NCBI GenBank assembly: GCA_016875255.1
Contig: VGRU01000001.1
Location: 1-64,000 of the forward strand
DNA length: 64,000 bases
Direction: 5' to 3'
Source: Deltaproteobacteria bacterium
GTDB taxonomy: Bacteria > Desulfobacterota > BSN033 > UBA1163
Positions 41,527 through 49,477 of this stretch are shown here, piece after piece. A program made the position numbers and the translations under genes. Positions within the stretch are counted from its first letter, which is position 1. Each line of letters starts with the position of its first letter. The notes under the pieces are model-generated. The model made no database searches. It saw nothing but the letters and a program-made list of their open reading frames with translations, and was not told the DNA's origin.

Positions 41527-42628
41527 AAAAGCTTTTTATCCGGGTAGTCACCTCCTCTATTTCAGACTCCATGATTCCGGGGAAAAACGGGAGAGAAATG
41601 ATCTCCCGGGCACACTTCTCCGTGACCGGAAAATCTCCCCTTCGGTATCCCAGATCCTTATAAGCCTTCTGTAGATGGATCGGAATGGGATAATGAATGA
41701 GGGTTTCAATCCCCTTCCCTTTTAGAAATATCTGAAGGGCATCCCTCTTCTTGACTCGAATGACAAAAAGATGATAAACAGAACGAACCCCCTCCTGTTC
41801 GACAGGACAAATCACTCCCGATCCTTTAAGTTGCTTATGATAAAAAAGGGCTTTCGCCCTTCTCTGCTCATTCCAGCGGTCGAGGTATTTTAATTTGACC
41901 CGCAGGATAGCGGCCTGAACTTCATCCAGACGGCTGTTGCCTCCCTGAAGGATGTGCTCATATTTTTTCTTCTCTCCATAACATCGAAGAAGTTTTAGCT
42001 TTTCATAAATTTTCTTATCATCCGTCACCACCATCCCCCCGTCCCCGTAGGCCCCCAGATTCTTGGTCGGATAGAAGCTGAAACATCCCATGGCTCCAAA
42101 TGAACCAACTTTCTTTCCATGATACTCTGCGCCATGAGCCTGGCAGGCGTCCTCGATGAGAGTGAGATCGTATCGATCTGCTATCTCTCTAATTGAATCC
42201 ATGTCTGCAGGATGGCCATAAAGATGGACAGGAAGAATGGCCTTGATCGCCTTTCTTTTGCGTTTTCGCAAAAGGTCTTCCAGACCATTCGGGTCCATGT
42301 TGTAAGTGACAGGATCGATATCGACAAAGAGGGGTTTTGCCCCTGTGAAAGAGATGGCTAAAGCGCTGGCGATAAAGGAATTGGCAACCGTAACGACCTC
42401 ATCACCCTTCCCGATACCGGCCGCCTTCAAGGCCAGATAAAGTCCATCCGTCCCGGAATTCACCCCTACTCCGTACCGAACCCCGCAATAACGGGCAAAC
42501 TCTTCTTCGAACGCACAGACCTCTTCACCAAGGATATACCTCCCCTTTTCCAAAACCCTTTTCAGGGCAGTGAGAATTTCGTTCTCAACGGTTCGATACT
42601 GCCGTGTCAAGTCGATGAATGGAACCAT
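41513..42628 (-). CDS. wbpE: DegT/DnrJ/EryC1-family sugar aminotransferase (WbpE-like)
   Basis: A 371-residue PLP-dependent aminotransferase. VNSGTDGLYLALKAAGIG (about 57-74), EDACQAHGAEYHG (about 158-170) and FSFYPTKNLGAYGDGGMV (about 181-198), with the PLP Lys in PTKN, are all canonical, unlike the His-bearing homologue at 6481. WbpE transaminates the 3-keto group of UDP-3-keto-GlcNAcA and works with the WbpB-, WbpD- and WbpI-like proteins at 30.4-33.1 kb. A related 3- or 4-aminotransferase is the alternative. Overlaps the methyltransferase gene by 14 bases. Confidence 0.88.
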   Translation of the reverse strand: MVPFIDLTRQYRTVENEILTALKRVLEKGRYILGEEVCAFEEEFARYCGVRYGVGVNSGTDGLYLALKAAGIGKGDEVVTVANSFIASALAISFTGAKPLFVDIDPVTYNMDPNGLEDLLRKRKRKAIKAILPVHLYGHPADMDSIREIADRYDLTLIEDACQAHGAEYHGKKVGSFGAMGCFSFYPTKNLGAYGDGGMVVTDDKKIYEKLKLLRCYGEKKKYEHILQGGNSRLDEVQAAILRVKLKYLDRWNEQRRAKALFYHKQLKGSGVICPVEQEGVRSVYHLFVIRVKKRDALQIFLKGKGIETLIHYPIPIHLQKAYKDLGYRRGDFPVTEKCAREIISLPFFPGIMESEIEEVTTRIKSFYGKG

Positions 42629-42648
42629 CTGTCAACCCAAACTCAGGT

Positions 42649-42676
42649 TGTCATGCTGAACTTGTTTCAGCATCTC
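42649..42676. repeat. REP-like hairpin, left of the GIY-YIG gene
   Basis: TGTCATGCTGAAC..GTTTCAGCATCTC forms a short hairpin with arms ATGCTGAA/TTCAGCAT. It faces the inverted copy at 43032-43058 across the GIY-YIG gene, so the gene is bracketed by inverted repeats whose CTC/GAG ends point inward. Confidence 0.75.
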
Positions 42677-42703
42677 TTTATTTCAATTTTCTTAGCTTTG
42701 CTA

Positions 42704-43003
42704 TCAGGGAGTCTCAAATTTTCCAGCTAAATCTTTCCATTCGGGATTAAAATTTTTTACTAAATTTAATTTCCAATCTCTATGCCAATTTTTTAACTGC
42801 TTTTCCCTCTCTAAAGCGCTTCGAACATCGGTTGTAACTTCATAATAAATTAACTTGTTCAGGTTATATTTCTTCGAAAATCCTTCCACAAGTTTGTTTT
42901 TATGTTCAAATATCCTCCGTTCAAGATCGTTTGTTACTCCAATGTAAAGCACTCTATTCGTTTTGTTCGTAAGCATATAGACATAGTATTGTTTCAATTC
43001 CAT
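42704..43003 (-). CDS. Single-domain GIY-YIG nuclease
   Basis: A protein of about 99 residues consisting only of a GIY-YIG domain: YYVYMLTNKTNRVLYIGVTN (about 6-25) is the GIY..YIG motif, LERRIFEHK carries the catalytic Arg, and LEREKQLKNW the late Glu. It is the type often mislabelled UvrC-like and probably nicks or cuts DNA. ATG 43003 (MELKQYYVYM) is preferred over an upstream start at 43027 that lies close to the repeat. Flanking inverted REP-like hairpins and the absence of any polysaccharide link suggest it entered the operon as a small mobile unit. Confidence 0.85.
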   Translation of the reverse strand: MELKQYYVYMLTNKTNRVLYIGVTNDLERRIFEHKNKLVEGFSKKYNLNKLIYYEVTTDVRSALEREKQLKNWHRDWKLNLVKNFNPEWKDLAGKFETP

Positions 43004-43031
43004 CGCAAAACCCAACGAACAACCCACCGAA

Positions 43032-43058
43032 GAGATGCCGAAACAAGTTCGGCATGAC
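43032..43058. repeat. REP-like hairpin, right of the GIY-YIG gene
   Basis: GAGATGCCGAAAC..GTTCGGCATGAC is the inverted counterpart of 42649-42676. Its arms are GCCGAA/TTCGGC instead of GCTGAA/TTCAGC, so both sides of the stem changed together. Confidence 0.75.
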
Positions 43059-43102
43059 GATCACAGCGTTCGTGGGACAATTGGTTCTTGTTTTTAATAA
43101 TA

Positions 43103-44101
43103 TTACTCCCAATACTCCTTCTTGTGTCTTCTGTAATACTCAATCGTCTTTCGAAGCCCTTCCTCCAGGCCGTTCCTCGGGCTCCAACCCACGATCTTTT
43201 TAATTTTGGAGATGTCCGTATAATAATCCCCTGGCTCCACTTCCTTTCGTTCTCTTGTAAACTCTGTGAAAGCCACCTTTCCCGAGCCGGCGACCTCCAC
43301 AATCTTCTTTGCCAGATCGACGAAATTAATAGGAACGCCTGAACCGACATTAAAAACCTCTCCAAAAGCTGCCGGGCAAACCGCCACCTGAAGGAAACAG
43401 TCAACGAGATCATCCACATAAAGAAAATCCCTCAAGATATGTCCATCGCCGAAAACAGGAATCGACTCATGATCGATCGCCTTACGGACAAACCAGTTGA
43501 GCACGCCATACTCATCATGTGCCATCTGGTGCTTGGGCCCATAGGTATTCGTAATCCTGAGACAGGACCCGGAGATCTTATGGACATCGTCATAGACCAG
43601 GACCATCTTCTCAGCAGAAAGATTGGTCACGGCATAGATGCCCTTGGGGTTGGTCGGATGGTCTTCTCCAACGGGAAGTTTGACACTGGCCCCGTATTCT
43701 CCTCTTGTCCCAGAAAAGATGATCTTCACCTCCCGGTTATATTTTCGGCAGGATTCAAGTAGGACCAACGTTCCCCGGCAGTTAATATCCAGATCTTGAA
43801 TGGGATTCCGGATGCTGTCTACATGATTCACCTGACCCGCTAAATGAAAGATGAAATCCTGATCTTTAATCAGATAGTCCATTGAATGTTCATCCCGGAC
43901 ATCGCTGAAATTGATCTGAATCTTATCAACAATCTCCTTCACATTGAATAGATTCCCCCCCAACCGGGGCATCATATTATCGACGATCGTCACCCTTGCT
44001 CCTAACTCAACGAGCCGGATAGAGAGATTCGATCCGATGAAACCCAATCCCCCTGTCACCAGTACCCTCTTTCCTTGAAAGACTTTCTCATTGAGGGCCA
44101 T
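43103..44101 (-). CDS. NAD-dependent epimerase/dehydratase (extended SDR) with altered YxxxK motif
   Basis: A 332-residue extended SDR. TGGLGFIGSNL (about 16-26) binds NAD, IFHLAGQVNHVDSIRNP (about 89-105) and FSGTRGEYG (about 129-137) follow, and the catalytic region reads IYAVTNLSAEK (about 153-163): Tyr is retained but the Lys of YxxxK is Asn. DTDP-glucose 4,6-dehydratase-like or UDP-hexose epimerase functions are typical; this subfamily may be a naturally altered branch. It overlaps the WaaE-like gene by 14 bases. Confidence 0.8.
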   Translation of the reverse strand: MALNEKVFQGKRVLVTGGLGFIGSNLSIRLVELGARVTIVDNMMPRLGGNLFNVKEIVDKIQINFSDVRDEHSMDYLIKDQDFIFHLAGQVNHVDSIRNPIQDLDINCRGTLVLLESCRKYNREVKIIFSGTRGEYGASVKLPVGEDHPTNPKGIYAVTNLSAEKMVLVYDDVHKISGSCLRITNTYGPKHQMAHDEYGVLNWFVRKAIDHESIPVFGDGHILRDFLYVDDLVDCFLQVAVCPAAFGEVFNVGSGVPINFVDLAKKIVEVAGSGKVAFTEFTRERKEVEPGDYYTDISKIKKIVGWSPRNGLEEGLRKTIEYYRRHKKEYWE

Positions 44102-44894
44102 TTTTCTTCTCCTTTTTCGAAAGTGCGGTCAATTCCCAGAATTTAGCATATTTGATAAAAACATAGAACATCGTCGCTACCGCAATGATCAATCCGGGTA
44201 GTCCATCCCGGAAACCGGATTTTAAAAAGTACTCTTTGATAAAACGGAAAGGTGGATGGAAAAAGAGTTTGAAGAGGCTGAACTTTTCTCCGCTTTGTAC
44301 CAGGTCCTCAGCCGCAATCCTCGAATATTTATCAATCGTCTGAATCTGATCGGAGATATCGCGATAGGTATAATGGAGATACTTATTCTTCAAAACCGAG
44401 ACCTTCCCATCTACCACCACCTTGGCATGGAGTCCTCCTTCCCATCTTCCCTTTTCCCTCCGGTAGAGGCGGATTTCACCGTCCGGATACCATCCTCCAT
44501 ATTGAATCCACTTTCCGAGATAGTAGGTCTGGCGATAGACGAAAAACCCCTCCGTCCCTTCAGCACCGTCCTTTAAGCCGAGTCTGATCTCTTCAACCAA
44601 TGCAGAAGGAATTTCTTCATCGGCATCGACGAACATGATCCAATCACATTTGGTCAGATCAGCCGCATACTGATACTGATCGCGATGGCCCTGAAACTCT
44701 TTCCGATAGAGTTTGTCCGTATAGCGCTGGCAGACTTCATAACTTCCGTCCGTGCTTCCGGAGTCAACCACCACCAGTTCCTCTGCCCAATGAAGACTTT
44801 TCAGGCATTGCTCAATCGTTCTGAGGTTGTTAAAGGTCAGAACATAAACAGAAACAGGAAGTTTTTCTATCATCTTATTTGTCATAATAGACAT
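44088..44894 (-). CDS. LPS core beta-1,4-glucosyltransferase-like GT2 (WaaE/KdtX)
   Basis: A 268-residue GT2 enzyme of the WaaE branch: VYVLTFNNLRTIEQCLKSL (about 16-34), LVVVDSGSTDGSYEV (about 40-54) and WIMFVDADEEIP (about 84-95, DxD), plus FQGHRDQYQYA typical of the family. GPLHAKVVV-like GGLHAKVVVDGK (about 157-168) also fits. It probably extends the heptose or Kdo region of LPS with glucose. A C-terminal hydrophobic helix may anchor it. ATG 44894 is used; ATG 44885 or 44873 are possible. Confidence 0.87.
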   Translation of the reverse strand: MSIMTNKMIEKLPVSVYVLTFNNLRTIEQCLKSLHWAEELVVVDSGSTDGSYEVCQRYTDKLYRKEFQGHRDQYQYAADLTKCDWIMFVDADEEIPSALVEEIRLGLKDGAEGTEGFFVYRQTYYLGKWIQYGGWYPDGEIRLYRREKGRWEGGLHAKVVVDGKVSVLKNKYLHYTYRDISDQIQTIDKYSRIAAEDLVQSGEKFSLFKLFFHPPFRFIKEYFLKSGFRDGLPGLIIAVATMFYVFIKYAKFWELTALSKKEKKNGPQ

Positions 44895-44907
44895 GACCAG
44901 AGTTCAA

Positions 44908-44985
44908 TCATCAATAACCAAACCCAAATAACCAAATAATAACCAATCACCAAATTCCAATCACCAGACAAATCAAAAATAGTTT
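44908..44985. repeat. Low-complexity AATAACCAAA tracts
   Basis: Short repeats of the types CCAAATAACCAAATAA and CAATCACCAAATTCC fill the space between the WaaE-like gene and the second MITE-like copy. This kind of tract is a typical intergenic filler in repeat-rich genomes and does not encode a protein. Confidence 0.5.
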
Positions 44986-45158
44986 GTAACACTTTAGCGG
45001 TTTGAAAATCTTTGTAAAATCCCTCCCGACCTCCTTTTGCCAAAGGGAGGAGATAAGGGTTTCCCCCTTTGGAAAAGGGGGATTAAGGGGGATTTTATGA
45101 TAAATCTTTTGGTCAATTGACTCGTAAAACTCTTTTTTTCAAAATGCTAAAGTGATAC
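44986..45158. mobile_element. MITE-like element, copy 2 (173 bp)
   Basis: Same length and same ends as 2910-3082 (GTAACACTTTAGC at the left, GCTAAAGTGATAC at the right) with the double C-run/G-run dyad in the middle. Differences between copies are few and mostly single substitutions. It lies in the gap upstream of the WaaE-like gene. Target duplications are not clear. Confidence 0.75.
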
Positions 45159-45207
45159 AAAAATTCAAACTTTCTAAACTCTTTTGTTTGGAACATTTAA
45201 AATTTGG

Positions 45208-46323
45208 TCATTTGAGATTGTTTCGAATTTCGGATTTCGTGCTTCGAATTTTGTCCTCCTCTGGGGTGCTTGTAATTTGAAATTGTTCCTCCAATTTCTT
45301 ACTGACGATCTCTTCCACCTCATCTACGGTGATCAGCTCCATACACCGATGGTCCGTAGGGCAGACCCGTTTAAAGCATGGACTGCATGAGACTTCCTTC
45401 CTCACGACCGCATGGCAATCTCCCCAGGGTCCTGTGGCAACAGAATCGGTCGATCCAAAAATAGCTACAATCGGAGTTCCTACGGCTGAAGCCACATGCA
45501 TTGTTCCGGTATCATTCGTCACCAGAAGCCGACACCGTTCCAGAAGAGCAGATAATTGCAAAAGACTGGTCTTGCCCGTGAAATCAACTCCTCGGCCACC
45601 TAAGCTTTTCAAGATTCTATCGGCCATCGACCGCTCTTCCTCCCTACCGAAAATAAGCGTAGTTGCCTTCCATCTCTCGTAGAGTCTTCTTCCCAGTTCG
45701 GCAAATCGATCGGGGTGCCAGCATTTAGCCAATCCATAGGCAGCTCCTGGATTGATGCCGATGAGGGGGCTTCCATCCAAAAGGCCCAATTCTTTAAGTT
45801 GTTTTTCAGCCCAATCCCGATCTTCCTCCTTGAGAATGAGCCGAGGAGAAGGAACGGTTTCTAAATGTCCAAGAGGTTCCATCACCTTTCTATAATAATG
45901 GACTCGATGGAAGCGAAGGAATTCCTCCTTCCGGCGAATTTTATGTGTGAGCAAGAAAGATCGCCCCTCATCCTGATAACCGATTCTGACCGGAATCCCA
46001 GCTAAATAGGTCTGAAAGGCTGAGCGGAAAGATCTGGGTAAAATAATGGCAAGATCGAACCTCCCCTTTCTCATCAAGCGACTGATCCTCCAATCTTCCC
46101 GGACAGACCCAATTCCCCTCTTTTTTTGAAAGGGAATGATTTCATCCACGAAGGGAAAGGTCTTCCATAGATCAACGAGATGATTCGGGACAAGGACAGT
46201 CACACGAGCATGAGGAAACAATTCTTTTACTCCTTGAACCGAGGGATAGGTGAGAATCGTATCCCCCACCCAGTTCACTCCTCGCACCAGAATACGATTT
46301 ACATTGGTGAAATCAGATTTCAA
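45208..46323 (-). CDS. waaF: LPS heptosyltransferase II-like (family 9, WaaF)
   Basis: A 371-residue GT9 enzyme. ILVRGVNWVGDTILTYPSV (about 11-29) is the typical N-terminus, FDLAIILPRSFRSAF (about 90-104), INPGAAYGLAKCWHPDRFAEL (about 199-219) and LLVTNDTGTMHVASAVGTPIVAIFGSTD (about 260-288, in two parts) the donor-binding blocks. It transfers the second heptose onto the LPS inner core from ADP-heptose (heptosyltransferase II). The C-terminal Cys cluster (KEVSCSPCFKRVCP) is common in this family. Start is TTG 46323, preceded by AAAAGGGAAG. A hairpin (46342-46378) lies in its leader. Confidence 0.9.
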   Translation of the reverse strand: MKSDFTNVNRILVRGVNWVGDTILTYPSVQGVKELFPHARVTVLVPNHLVDLWKTFPFVDEIIPFQKKRGIGSVREDWRISRLMRKGRFDLAIILPRSFRSAFQTYLAGIPVRIGYQDEGRSFLLTHKIRRKEEFLRFHRVHYYRKVMEPLGHLETVPSPRLILKEEDRDWAEKQLKELGLLDGSPLIGINPGAAYGLAKCWHPDRFAELGRRLYERWKATTLIFGREEERSMADRILKSLGGRGVDFTGKTSLLQLSALLERCRLLVTNDTGTMHVASAVGTPIVAIFGSTDSVATGPWGDCHAVVRKEVSCSPCFKRVCPTDHRCMELITVDEVEEIVSKKLEEQFQITSTPEEDKIRSTKSEIRNNLK

Positions 46324-46341
46324 CGTACTTCCCTTTTCCTG

Positions 46342-46378
46342 CTCAAAAGGGGACAGACCCCAAATCTGTCCCCTTTTT
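46342..46378. repeat. GGGGACAG palindrome in the waaF leader
   Basis: AAAAGGGGACAG and CTGTCCCCTTTT pair over a nine-base loop, giving a strong 12-pair stem with T runs on both strands. It is about 20 bases upstream of the waaF start and downstream of a candidate promoter, so it could act as an attenuator or terminator. A related hairpin is at 3503-3546. Confidence 0.6.
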
Positions 46379-46387
46379 AATATTCCA

Positions 46388-46416
46388 CCTATATTCTATC
46401 TGTTTTTTAAAGTCAA
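46388..46416 (-). promoter_or_regulatory. Candidate sigma70-type promoter for waaF
   Basis: On the minus strand TTGACT (46416-46411) is followed after 17 bases by TATAGG (46393-46388). The -35 hexamer lies inside the repeat family GGGTTGAC..., also present at 53383 upstream of the TPR gene. Sequence match only; no experimental support. Confidence 0.4.
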
Positions 46417-46470
46417 CCCTTCGACTCCCCATAATAAATACTGGAACTCGCTCAGGGTTGACCCTGACCA
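46411..46470. repeat. TCAACCCTTCG / CAGGGTTGACCC inverted repeat pair
   Basis: GTCAACCCTTCGACTC and GCTCAGGGTTGACCCTGA form an imperfect inverted pair separated by about 25 bases. The same arrangement is at 53384-53440. It fills the gap between the two heptosyltransferase genes. Confidence 0.55.
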
Positions 46471-46537
46471 GTATTTCCACATCCTATCTTCAAATGCGAA
46501 ATTCGGTCCTGTCGAATGGGTCAATAACAAAATATTT

Positions 46538-47602
46538 TCAAGCAGTTATAGATAATACCTCTCTTGTTGCATTAAAAACATCATCGACTGTGATTTCTTC
46601 CAGGCATTTCAGTTTCTTGCAGGAACGGTCCCTGCAGGGATTACACCCTACATTCTTAATGACTTTTTTATGAGGCCCAAAAGGCTCATTCAATACCGGA
46701 TCTGTTGGCCCATAAATGGCCACCACAGGAATGCCCACCAAAGATGCAATATGCATCGGACCTGTATCTCCTCCAATATAGAGATCGCAATGCCGATACA
46801 CCTCCCCCAACTGGGTGAGGGAAATTGTATGGAGAGCCAATACAGAAGATTCTCTCATCTTCTTCTGAATCCTCTTGACCCAATCCAGTTCGCCCGGTCC
46901 CCAGGTGAAGAGAACCGTTGCCTTCAGTTCACGAACCAACCGGTCTGCCAATTGAGCGTATTGGTCAGGAAGCCACCTCTTATAAAGTGTCTTCGGGCTT
47001 GTCCCTGGATGGATCGCAATCGAAGGACTTTTCATCGGAGGAAAAAGTTGTTCAAAAAAAGCTTTTACGAGTTCCCTGTCCTCCGTCGGGATAAAGAGCG
47101 GATAGCCTTCAGGCTCTACCTCTAAACCTATCCCCTTCAGAAGATGAAAATTCTTATCGAATCGGCTGATCCTCTCTGTCGGCAGTTTCACTTTTTTATT
47201 CGAAAAGAGAAAATTTCCCTCTTTGCTCGACTCTCGTTCATATCCAATCCGTTGACGAGAGCCAGACAGAAAAGAGAGGAGGCCGCTTTTCAGGATGCCA
47301 TGAAAATCGAAGGCAACATCAAATTTCTTTCTCCGGAGGGATTGGATGAATGTCCAAACCTCTTGGATTGTCCTCCACCACCCTTTAATAGACTGTAACC
47401 CCTCTGACCACCTCTGTCTTGGAAAAAGAATAACCTCGTCAATTTCTGGTTGACTTTCGATAAGTCCTTTTGAGGGTTCTTCGACAATCCAGGTAATGGA
47501 GGCAGATGGAAAATGGGTCTTGATGGCCTTGACTGCAGGGAGTGTCCGGATCACATCTCCCACGGCACTCAGCCTCAAAATCAAGATACTTTGGTAATCC
47601 AT
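46538..47602 (-). CDS. Family 9 glycosyltransferase (LPS heptosyltransferase I-like)
   Basis: A protein of about 354 residues of the GT9 type: ILILRLSAVGDVIRTLPAV (about 5-23), FDVAFDFHGILKSGLLSF (about 95-112), IAIHPGTSPKTLYKRW (about 183-198) and LYIGGDTGPMHIASLVGIPVVAIYG (about 262-286). The ALPRW/VEEPSKGLIES region (about 40-50) resembles heptosyltransferase I. It would add the first heptose to Kdo. The C-terminal Cys motif (VGCNPCRDRSCKKLKC) is typical. ATG 47602 chosen; TTG 47605 precedes it directly. Confidence 0.87.
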   Translation of the reverse strand: MDYQSILILRLSAVGDVIRTLPAVKAIKTHFPSASITWIVEEPSKGLIESQPEIDEVILFPRQRWSEGLQSIKGWWRTIQEVWTFIQSLRRKKFDVAFDFHGILKSGLLSFLSGSRQRIGYERESSKEGNFLFSNKKVKLPTERISRFDKNFHLLKGIGLEVEPEGYPLFIPTEDRELVKAFFEQLFPPMKSPSIAIHPGTSPKTLYKRWLPDQYAQLADRLVRELKATVLFTWGPGELDWVKRIQKKMRESSVLALHTISLTQLGEVYRHCDLYIGGDTGPMHIASLVGIPVVAIYGPTDPVLNEPFGPHKKVIKNVGCNPCRDRSCKKLKCLEEITVDDVFNATREVLSITA

Positions 47603-47749
47603 CAAGAGAACATTACCCTATTCATACTCAATTTTCAATAGAAAAAACAAGAAGATGCCTATTTTGTATTCAAGAATTACATAGAGATAGGCGATCAAAC
47701 ATAATCTTTTCAAATAGTTCCTGAAAAAAGGGGAAGAAAATTGATCAAT

Positions 47750-48151
47750 CTACCGGGCGAGATAATGTAGAAACTTCTCGGGAAGGCTCTTTGTCTTTCC
47801 ATGTGAATCGACACAGATATGCTGGGTCTCTCCTTCGGCAATCATCTCCACCCTGTCTTCACGAAGGACCTGATACCCGAAAGTGATCAACCGTTTATTC
47901 AAGTGTTTTAGCCGGGTCCGGACGACAATCGTCTCATCATATTTTGCAGAATTTCGGTATCGGCAATGGACATCGGAGACAACCAGCCGGTACCCTAATG
48001 CCTCAAGGTCGGCATACCGGAATCCCTTTTCCCGACAGAACTCTGATCTTCCAACCTCAAACCAGACCAGGTAATTGGCATAATAGGCAACGCCCATCTG
48101 ATCCGTCTCGGCGTATCTCACCCGGATATTAATATCGACAATGTCTTTCAT
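47750..48151 (-). CDS. ybgC: YbgC/FadM-type acyl-CoA thioesterase
   Basis: A hot-dog-fold protein of about 133 residues. VRYAETDQMGVAYYANYLVWF (about 10-30) contains the catalytic Asp (ETDQMG) and the conserved NYL-WFE continuation. It hydrolyses acyl-CoA and in many Gram-negatives accompanies Tol-Pal genes; here it stands between heptosyltransferases and FtsB/TonB/TPR genes. ATG 48151 (MKDIVDINIRVRY) is preferred; the longer frame to 48229 would add 26 low-complexity residues. Confidence 0.88.
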   Translation of the reverse strand: MKDIVDINIRVRYAETDQMGVAYYANYLVWFEVGRSEFCREKGFRYADLEALGYRLVVSDVHCRYRNSAKYDETIVVRTRLKHLNKRLITFGYQVLREDRVEMIAEGETQHICVDSHGKTKSLPEKFLHYLAR

Positions 48152-48237
48152 CTTAGTATCCCTGAATTCAAATAGCGTGACCGTGTCCGTGTCGCGTGTC
48201 TGTGTCACCCCATCCCCCCATCTCCCCATCTTTCTTT

Positions 48238-49107
48238 TCAGAGTGCCCTCAGATACTCCGGCCTAAGTAGGGCTGGGTCCTTCCTCTGGAGAACTTCCCT
48301 GATCCGTCTCAAGACATCCTCTTTCTCTTCTGGAAGCTGAATACGGAGGGGAAGGTAGTTTGAGGCGTGATTGGATGCAAAAAAACAGCGGGTCATATGA
48401 CTATTCTCTATCATCGTCTCAAGTTCCTGGATAAGCCCAAAAGGAGTTGGGAGGATGAGTTTCCCTGTCTCGATCTCACGTTCGATAGGAGTCCCCGGAA
48501 CAATCATCAGTGAAAGTGCCCCCACATAGTCCGGATCCATCTCCGAAAGCACCTTTGCCGTCTCTTGTGCATGGGCCTGGCTGCCTTCAACTCCTCCGAG
48601 GCCCAATATTACGGTCACCGAGAGAAGGATGCCAGATTCCTTCACTCTCTTTCCGGCACGGATCAGTTGATCAACCGTGGCGTTTTTCTTAATTCGTTTC
48701 AACACCTCCGGATCACCCGACTCCAGGCCCAGATAAATGATTCCCACCCCTAAGTCTCTAAGGGCCTTCAGCTCTTCTATCCCCTTCAGAAGGATATCCT
48801 TTGCATTTGCATAGATCCCTACTCTGTCAAGCCCTCTTAATCTCTTTCGTAAATAGGAGAGGATCTGAAGGAGCTCTTTCTGTGGGATGATCAACGCATC
48901 CCCGTCAGCCAGAAAGACCCTTCGAATGCGATAGGCACTCGCTTCGTCAATATCTTCCTTGATCTCCTCAATACTTTTAATCCGGAATCGCTTCCCCTGG
49001 TAAGCCCCACAGAAGGTGCAGCGATTATAAGAGCATCCTACAGTCACCTGAAGGATCAAGCTTTCTGCCTCGCTGGGGGGGCGAAAGATCATCCCTTCAT
49101 ACTTCAT
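48238..49107 (-). CDS. Radical SAM protein, CX4CX2C-type family
   Basis: A 289-residue radical SAM enzyme. VGCSYNRCTFCGAYQG (about 23-38) is the cluster-binding motif (CX4CX2C), FLADGDALIIP and IYLGLESGDPEVLKRIKKNA (about 125-144) the SAM-binding strands, and VTVILGLGG (about 165-173) the glycine-rich segment. The family is widespread and of unknown function (often simply Radical SAM protein). The gene ends the FtsB/TonB/TPR group on its left side. No substrate clue is visible. Confidence 0.8.
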   Translation of the reverse strand: MKYEGMIFRPPSEAESLILQVTVGCSYNRCTFCGAYQGKRFRIKSIEEIKEDIDEASAYRIRRVFLADGDALIIPQKELLQILSYLRKRLRGLDRVGIYANAKDILLKGIEELKALRDLGVGIIYLGLESGDPEVLKRIKKNATVDQLIRAGKRVKESGILLSVTVILGLGGVEGSQAHAQETAKVLSEMDPDYVGALSLMIVPGTPIEREIETGKLILPTPFGLIQELETMIENSHMTRCFFASNHASNYLPLRIQLPEEKEDVLRRIREVLQRKDPALLRPEYLRAL

Positions 49108-49143
49108 AACGTATGCCTCTGATGAAAAAACACGATTGGTGCG

Positions 49144-49473
49144 TCACTTTTTATCTTGTTTGTTTTTACCCTCTTTTTTATCTTCGGGCAGATCAAATTG
49201 ATAGATGATTTCTCCTTCTTTGACCAATCCCAGTTCTTTACGTGCAATCTCTTCGATGTACCGCTTGTCGTGCTGGAGGCGCCTTACCTCTTCTTTCAGC
49301 CTCTTGTTCTCCTCTTCCATTTTCATATTCGCTTCCTTTATCTTGATCAGTTCCCTTTGAAGCCGGATAAGATGAAGGAGCCCCTTATCCCCGAAAAAGG
49401 TAAAGAACCCGAAAATGAGAACGAAGCAGAGGAGCAGAAGGAAGAGATGCTTCTTGCTGACTTTGATAGCCAT
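49144..49473 (-). CDS. FtsB-like septum formation initiator protein
   Basis: A protein of about 109 residues with one N-terminal transmembrane segment (HLFLLLLCFVLIFGFFTFF, about 9-27) followed by a leucine-zipper coiled coil (about 30-75) and a conserved end, IEEIARKELGLVKEGEIIY, typical of FtsB/DivIC. FtsB links FtsL and FtsQ in the divisome. ATG 49473 is used because the longer frame to 49551 overlaps the upstream gene and adds residues without counterpart. It follows the TonB-like gene directly. Confidence 0.85.
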   Translation of the reverse strand: MAIKVSKKHLFLLLLCFVLIFGFFTFFGDKGLLHLIRLQRELIKIKEANMKMEEENKRLKEEVRRLQHDKRYIEEIARKELGLVKEGEIIYQFDLPEDKKEGKNKQDKK

Positions 49474-49477
49474 GGTT

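Noticed and set aside
42994..43419. 141-codon frame overlapping the SDR gene and the REP-like hairpin
   Set aside because: It is out of frame with the SDR; its end (HAELVSAS) is a translation of the hairpin, a known false-gene signature.
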